This document shows, one piece after another, positions 15,253 through 21,700 of a stretch of 21,700 nucleotides of DNA. Within the stretch, counting starts at the first letter, position 1. Each line of letters opens with the position of its first letter. The stretch is from Coriobacteriales bacterium (GTDB lineage Bacteria > Actinomycetota > Coriobacteriia > Coriobacteriales > UBA8131): NCBI GenBank assembly GCA_031272005.1, contig JAISUQ010000139.1, positions 1 to 21,700 on the forward strand. Reading direction: 5' to 3'. The notes below the pieces were generated by a model. That model was not told where the DNA came from. It was given only the letters and a program-made list of their open reading frames with translations, and made no database searches. Position numbers and translations under genes: made by a program.

Positions 15253-16542
15253 ATGCAGAATAGCGGATTGACAGATACGGTTTCCCGGACCCTGGCGCAG
15301 CATCGGATGCTGCCCGATGACCAGCGGGCGCCGCTGCTGCTGATGGTCAGTGGTGGCTCGGACTCCGTGGCCCTGGCGCGGCTGCTGGTGCAGTTATTTG
15401 GTGCGGAGAAGGGGCAGCCTCAGACGCCGCCGGATGGGACGGAGCGGGGGCATCAAGCCGGGGCAGTGCAGGGGCAGCCAGCCGGGACGGTGCAGGGGCA
15501 GCCAGCCGCCGCCGCCCGTCCGCTCAAAATCTTCCATCTCAACCATCAGTTACGCGGCGAGGACTCCGAGGCTGATGAGCGTTTTGTGCTGGCGCTGGCC
15601 GCCGAGCTGGGCTTGCCCTGTGCCACCCGGCGGGTGGAGCTGGCGACGCTGGCCGCCAGTCAGGGGGCGGCGGGCAACGTTGAGCAGTTGGGCCGCCAGC
15701 TGCGCTATCAGCTGGCGGGCGAGGTGCTGGACGAACTCTGCGCTCAGGCCGCTGTGCCGCCGTCAGCCGGACGCATCGTCGTGGCGCATACCCGCGACGA
15801 CCGGGTGGAGACATTCCTGATGCGGGTAATCAAGGGGGCTGGACAGGGGGCCTTGGCCGGGATTCCGCATGTCAACGGCCGCGTTATCCGCCCGCTGCTG
15901 GACTGCACCCGCGAGCAGTTGCGCGATTGGCTGGTAGCCCGGGCTTGTTCGGTATCGCCGTCATCTGCGGCTGGCAGCAGGCTCTGGCGCGAGGACGCCA
16001 GTAACGCCGATACCCGCTACTTCCGGGCCTTTATCCGCCATAAGGTACTGCCGCTGCTTGAGGAGCAGAATCCCGACCTGCTGGCCACAGCCGCCCGCAC
16101 CATGGACCTGCTGGCCGATGAGGATGCCTACCTGGCCGCCCAGGCTGCCGAGCTGCTGACTGCCCATGGACGGGTTGATGGTGATCTGCTCCCCGGCAGC
16201 GCCGCCCGCATGGAGCTGGCCGGCGAGCTGTTCAGCGCGCATCCGGTACTGGTGCGCCGGGCGGTCAAGCTGGCCTGCGAGGCCGTCATGCCGCCTGATG
16301 CCCGCCTGACCCAGTGGCATATCACCAACATCGCCCAAGCCGGCGGGCATATCGGTTTCGCAACAGATATTCCCGGCGATGTGACTGTCCGCAACGATAA
16401 CGGTATACTGGTCATTCGTCAGAAAACGGCGGCGGAGCAGCCCCGGCACGATCCCCGGTCTGACAACCGGCAGGATTCGCGGCCCGACTCCCGCCCAAAC
16501 CAGAGAGGACGCCAGCAGCCAGATGCACCAAGACCTGAGTGA
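15253..16542 (+). CDS. tilS: tRNA(Ile)-lysidine synthase TilS
   Basis: TilS modifies the wobble cytidine of the CAU-anticodon tRNA-Ile to lysidine with ATP. The 429-residue protein has the PP-loop SGGSDS at residues 33-38, HLNHQLRGEDSEADE, the AHTRDDRVETFLMRVIKGAGQGALAGIP segment (normally HxxDDQxET; Gln is Arg here), and RPLLD. An insertion at residues 50-88 is built from repeats of VQGQPAGT between the first helix and the second strand of the core. The C-terminal ~25 residues are Arg/Asp/Asn/Gln-rich. It heads the operon and its last 20 bases overlap hpt. Confidence 0.93.
   Translation: MQNSGLTDTVSRTLAQHRMLPDDQRAPLLLMVSGGSDSVALARLLVQLFGAEKGQPQTPPDGTERGHQAGAVQGQPAGTVQGQPAAAARPLKIFHLNHQLRGEDSEADERFVLALAAELGLPCATRRVELATLAASQGAAGNVEQLGRQLRYQLAGEVLDELCAQAAVPPSAGRIVVAHTRDDRVETFLMRVIKGAGQGALAGIPHVNGRVIRPLLDCTREQLRDWLVARACSVSPSSAAGSRLWREDASNADTRYFRAFIRHKVLPLLEEQNPDLLATAARTMDLLADEDAYLAAQAAELLTAHGRVDGDLLPGSAARMELAGELFSAHPVLVRRAVKLACEAVMPPDARLTQWHITNIAQAGGHIGFATDIPGDVTVRNDNGILVIRQKTAAEQPRHDPRSDNRQDSRPDSRPNQRGRQQPDAPRPE
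15442..15507 (+). repeat. 24-bp in-frame tandem repeat inside tilS
   Basis: Two units begin GTGCAGGGGCAGCCAGCC (15466 and 15490), the first followed by GGGACG. A degenerate third unit, beginning GAGCGGGGGCATCAAGCC, precedes them at 15442. The translation repeats VQGQPAGT. Unit length is divisible by three, so the frame is kept. Confidence 0.8.
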
Positions 16543-17059
16543 GGTTCTCTACAGCGCTGAGGATATCGCATCCTGCGTACAGCGATTGGGCGCCGAAATC
16601 AGCGCCGATTATCGGGGGGAGAAGATTCTCCTGGTGACGGTGCTCAAAGGCGCTTTCATCTTCATGGCCGATTTGGCCCGCTGCATCGATGGCGATGTGG
16701 AAGTGGATTTCATGGCCGTCTCCAGCTACGGTGCCGAGGCCAAGAGTTCGGGCATCGTCCGCATCATCAAAGACCTCGAAGCCCCGGTGGAGGGCCGCCA
16801 CATCATCATCGTCGAGGACATCCTGGACAGTGGCCTGACGCTGAAATACCTGACCCGCAACCTCAAGTCGCGCGGGCCTCTCTCCATCGAAGTCGCCACG
16901 TTGCTGCTCAAGGAGGGCAAGCAGCAGGCCGACATCAGCTGCAAGTACGTCGGCTTCAAGTGTCCCGACGAGTTTGTCGTCGGCTATGGCCTGGACTATG
17001 CCGAGACTTATCGCAACCTGCCCTATATCGGCGTGCTCAAGCCGGAAGTCTATTCCTAG
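16523..17059 (+). CDS. hpt: Hypoxanthine phosphoribosyltransferase
   Basis: Hpt salvages hypoxanthine and guanine using PRPP. The 178-residue protein has LLVTVLKGAFIFMADLAR, the flexible loop start SSYG, the PRPP-binding motif VEDILDSGLTL, and the late FVVGYGLDYAETYRNLPYIGVL. It is of standard length. ATG 16523 lies 20 bases inside the end of tilS. The tilS-hpt-ftsH order is widely conserved in Gram-positive bacteria. The stop is 19 bases before ftsH. Confidence 0.96.
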   Translation: MHQDLSEVLYSAEDIASCVQRLGAEISADYRGEKILLVTVLKGAFIFMADLARCIDGDVEVDFMAVSSYGAEAKSSGIVRIIKDLEAPVEGRHIIIVEDILDSGLTLKYLTRNLKSRGPLSIEVATLLLKEGKQQADISCKYVGFKCPDEFVVGYGLDYAETYRNLPYIGVLKPEVYS

Positions 17060-17078
17060 CGAACCCAGAAAGAAGTCA

Positions 17079-19458
<2,380 letters not shown>

Positions 19459-19484
<26 letters not shown>

Positions 19485-20028
19485 GCAGGGTGTCCGCCTG
19501 ATTCTGGAAGGAATCGGCGAGGACCCCGACCGCGAAGGCCTGCAGGACACCCCCAGCCGGGTGGCCCGGATGTATGCCGAGATCTTCGCCGGCCTGGAGC
19601 AGGACCCGGCAGAGCTGTTCGTCAAGAGCTTCGGGGAGAACCACGATGAGCTGGTACTGGTCAAGGATATCCCGCTGTATTCGGTCTGCGAGCATCACCT
19701 GGTGCCGTTTCTGGGTGTGGCCCACGTGGGCTACCTGCCGGGCAAGGACGGACGCATCTGCGGCATCTCCAAACTGGCCCGCCTGGTGGATTTGTTTGCC
19801 CGCCGCCCGCAGGTCCAGGAGCGCCTGACCTCCCAGATCGCCGATACCCTGGTGGCGCAGCTGGCGCCTAATGGCGTCATCGTGGTCATCGAGGCCGAGC
19901 ATCTGTGCATGTCGATGCGCGGGGTGCGCAAGCCGGGCAGCAAGACCACCACCTCGGCCGTCCGCGGCGCCTTCAAGGCTTCGCAGACCACCCGGGCCGA
20001 GGCGATGTCGCTGATTTTCGGGTCCTGA
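19459..20028 (+). CDS. folE: GTP cyclohydrolase I FolE
   Basis: FolE converts GTP to dihydroneopterin triphosphate, the first step of folate synthesis. The 189-residue protein has TPSRVARMYAEIF, the zinc and active-site motif SVCEHHLVPF, GISKLARLVDLFARRPQVQE, and the second zinc Cys region EAEHLCMSMRGVRKPGS. ATG 19459 gives the expected N-terminus and has the near-perfect Shine-Dalgarno AAGGAGG six bases upstream, located inside the end of ftsH. folP follows after 4 bases. Confidence 0.97.
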
Positions 20029-20032
20029 CCCG

Positions 20033-20854
20033 ATGCGCTGGCGCTGCGCAGGCTTCGAGTTCAATCTGGAGCAGCCCGTGCTCATGGGCATCGTCAACGT
20101 CACCCCGGATTCGTTTTCAGATGGGGGAGAACACAGCAGCCCCGATACAGCCTGTGCGTTCGCCCGTCAGCTGGTGGCCGAGGGTGCCGGCATCATCGAC
20201 GTCGGCGGCGAGTCCACCCGCCCGGGTGCTGGCGAGCTGGCGGCGCCCGAGGAGCTGAGGCGGGTACTGCCGGTGGTGCGTCAGCTGGCGGCTGAGGGCC
20301 TGTGTGTGTCCATCGACTCCCGGCATCCGCCGGTCGTGGAGGCCTGCCTGGAGGCTGGGGCGGCCATCATTAACGACGTCTCCGGCTTCCGTGAGCCGGC
20401 GATGTGCCAGTTGGCTGCCGGCTCAGATGCCGGCGTGGTGATCATGCATATGCAGGGTGAGCCGGGAAGTATGCAGCAAAACCCCCAATATGGCGACGTG
20501 GTGCGGGAAGTCGCCGCCTATCTGTTGGAGAAAGCTAGTATGCTAGTAGATATCGGAGTTGCTGCCGAGCGCATCTGTATCGACCCCGGCCCAGGCTTCG
20601 GCAAGACCTTTGAGCATAACCGGCAACTGTTGCGGGGCACCAGAGTGCTGGCCAACCTGGGCTACCCCCTGATGGCCGCCTGGTCGCGCAAGGGTTTCAT
20701 CGGCCAGCTGAGCGGCGTGGAACAACCCGCACAGCGCATGGCCGGGTCGGCCGCCGCCGCCGTCTATGCCGCCAGCCAGGGCGCCCGCATCCTCCGCGTC
20801 CACGACGTCGCCCCCACCGCCCAAGCCCTGCGCATCCTCCAAGCCGTAATGTAA
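20033..20854 (+). CDS. folP: Dihydropteroate synthase FolP
   Basis: FolP joins pterin pyrophosphate and p-aminobenzoate and is the sulfonamide target. The 273-residue protein has MGIVNVTPDSFSDGGEH, IDVGGESTRPGA, the loop SIDSRHPPVVEACLEAGAAI with INDVSG, IDPGPGFGKTFEHN, and the phosphate-binding AAWSRKGFIG. All key elements are present at normal length. It starts 4 bases after folE and is the last gene of the operon here; folB and folK, often next in this arrangement, are not in the window. Confidence 0.97.
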   Translation: MRWRCAGFEFNLEQPVLMGIVNVTPDSFSDGGEHSSPDTACAFARQLVAEGAGIIDVGGESTRPGAGELAAPEELRRVLPVVRQLAAEGLCVSIDSRHPPVVEACLEAGAAIINDVSGFREPAMCQLAAGSDAGVVIMHMQGEPGSMQQNPQYGDVVREVAAYLLEKASMLVDIGVAAERICIDPGPGFGKTFEHNRQLLRGTRVLANLGYPLMAAWSRKGFIGQLSGVEQPAQRMAGSAAAAVYAASQGARILRVHDVAPTAQALRILQAVM

Positions 20855-20871
20855 TCCCCCCAGCCGCACTC

Positions 20872-21087
20872 AGGAACCGCTGTTTTATTCCCAACTATGG
20901 AAGACTTCGTAGGGGCGCTATTCATCGCGCCCTCCCGACCTGCGATATTGCTCTGCTTGATAAGGGCGCAATGAATTGCCTTGCCCAGGGGCTCAAGCGC
21001 TGCATTCGCAGCTTCGCCCATTCGCAGTCCACTGGACTGCGAATCCCTACGGCCAACTTAGGCTTGGGACTTGCTCAGCGTTCCCCT
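20872..21087. mobile_element. MITE-like element, copy B (216 bp) with inverted core and extra hairpin
   Basis: The ends (20872-20892 and 21066-21087) are imperfect inverted repeats related to those of the copy at 743-893, and the flanks match that copy in reverse orientation (GGAAGACTTCGTAGGGGCGC, later CCAACTTAGGCTTGGGACTT). The middle (CCCTCCCGACCTGCGA ... GGGCGCAATGAATTG) matches in forward orientation, so the core is inverted relative to the ends. About 65 bases are added on the right, including the perfect 11-bp hairpin arms ATTCGCAGTCC and GGACTGCGAAT. It lies between the convergent folP and the surface protein gene. Confidence 0.6.
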
Positions 21088-21128
21088 GACCACGTCAGCA
21101 TCGCCGATTTGCGGCTGGTGGGGGTTGT

Positions 21129-21700
21129 TCATGTTGCTTCGGCAAATACCCGGCGCGACCAGTGGCGGTAGATGTGGGCGGCGAGCAGGCCCAGCACTTC
21201 TACGGCCAGCAGGCCGGCGACCAGCCAGGTGTAGTGGTTAATAAGCTGCATCGGCCGGGCAAAGTCCTCCAGGCAGGCCCAGAGGATCAGCGTGCCGAAG
21301 CCGATGAGCGAGGTGAGTATCTGCACCAGGCGGGCCCGACGCTCCAGGAGCACGCCGTTGGCGCTTTCGTCCCCCTGGCGGATGCGTCGATAATAGCTGG
21401 CAGTAGCGTCCAGCCGGGTGTCGCTGATCATCCGCAGGATGGTGGCGCAGGCTATCAGAAAGGCGAGCGCAGCGAGAACTGCGGAGACCAGACTCCATCC
21501 GGTCGTCGCCAGCGGGGTATAGGCTGGCGCTGCTGACTGGCCGGAGTTGGAGCCTGCGCTGGCACCGGCGCCAGAGCTGTCACTTGCGCCGGCATCAGCT
21601 CCAGATCCAGCGTCAGTGCCCTGGTTGAGCTGTGGTGGATGCACTTTGTTCTCTGCCGGGTGTTCCAGCCCCGGCAGGTGCGGCTGGTCGCAGGGGCACG
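21129..21700 (-). CDS. C-terminal part of a surface protein with a three-helix membrane domain (partial)
   Basis: The frame is open from the right window edge to the stop at 21129, so the gene is probably cut by the edge. A GTG at 21644 would give a 171-residue protein but has no good ribosome binding site. The visible part has a Ser/Gly/Ala/Asp-rich linker, the LPxTG-like stretch YTPLATTG, and three hydrophobic helices (starting WSLVSAVLAALAFLIA, VQILTSLIGFGTLILWA and YTWLVAGLLAVEVLGLLA). The pattern E/D-D-F-A-R-P-M-Q-L before the third helix, with YTWL, resembles the 3-helix end domain I know from large surface proteins of gut Gram-positive bacteria. Function of the missing N-terminal part is unknown. 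Confidence 0.65.
   Translation of the reverse strand, partial: CPCDQPHLPGLEHPAENKVHPPQLNQGTDAGSGADAGASDSSGAGASAGSNSGQSAAPAYTPLATTGWSLVSAVLAALAFLIACATILRMISDTRLDATASYYRRIRQGDESANGVLLERRARLVQILTSLIGFGTLILWACLEDFARPMQLINHYTWLVAGLLAVEVLGLLAAHIYRHWSRRVFAEAT

Noticed and set aside
16974..17078. An N-terminal extension of FtsH from 16974
   Set aside because: It overlaps the end of hpt in another frame and encodes a sequence without FtsH features; ATG 17079 gives the normal short N-terminus before the first membrane helix.

Overview
The window is about 21.7 kb of GC-rich bacterial chromosome. It carries mostly housekeeping genes: two groups on the + strand, one molybdenum-cofactor cluster on the - strand, and accessory DNA at both edges. 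The organism is probably a high-GC, Gram-positive-type anaerobe. The evidence is a perfect CIRCE operator at groESL, the gene order tilS-hpt-ftsH-folE-folP, two iron-sulfur redox proteins of types common in anaerobes, a dockerin remnant, and a C-terminal three-helix membrane domain of a kind I associate with surface proteins of gut Actinomycetota and Bacillota. An extra segment in LigA reminds me of anaerobic Actinomycetota (Coriobacteriia-like), but I cannot settle the phylum.

Layout. Bases 1-333 hold a compact locus not reported by ordinary gene finding: a 55-residue hydrophobic and basic peptide, a convergent near-consensus promoter, a shared hairpin, and two long inverted repeats joining the two ends. 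This looks like a type I toxin-antitoxin unit. It abuts a 5'-truncated dockerin gene (346-732) and a 151-bp MITE-like element (743-893). Bases 930-4591 on the - strand encode moeA, moaA, moaC and mog/moaB for molybdopterin synthesis and insertion. Two spacers in this cluster are filled with different short tandem repeats. Next on the + strand come an EFR1-type flavodoxin/ferredoxin protein, ligA, a small 4-helix membrane protein whose start overlaps the ligA stop, and a membrane-anchored PAF-acetylhydrolase-like alpha/beta hydrolase. After these come CIRCE-groES-groEL with a strong terminator, and a ferredoxin-type aldo/keto reductase. The last is convergent with gltA (citrate synthase).

gltA is divergent from the tilS-hpt-ftsH-folE-folP operon, which overlaps at two junctions and joins tRNA-Ile lysidine synthesis, purine salvage, membrane proteolysis and folate synthesis. 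A second MITE-like copy (20872-21087) separates folP from the 3' end of a surface protein gene that runs off the right edge.

The genome seems to expand short repeats readily. Besides the spacer repeats in the moa cluster, low-complexity insertions sit inside LigA and TilS, and FtsH has an unusually long Pro/Glu-rich tail. The strongest candidate for something undescribed is the small-peptide/antisense locus at the left edge.
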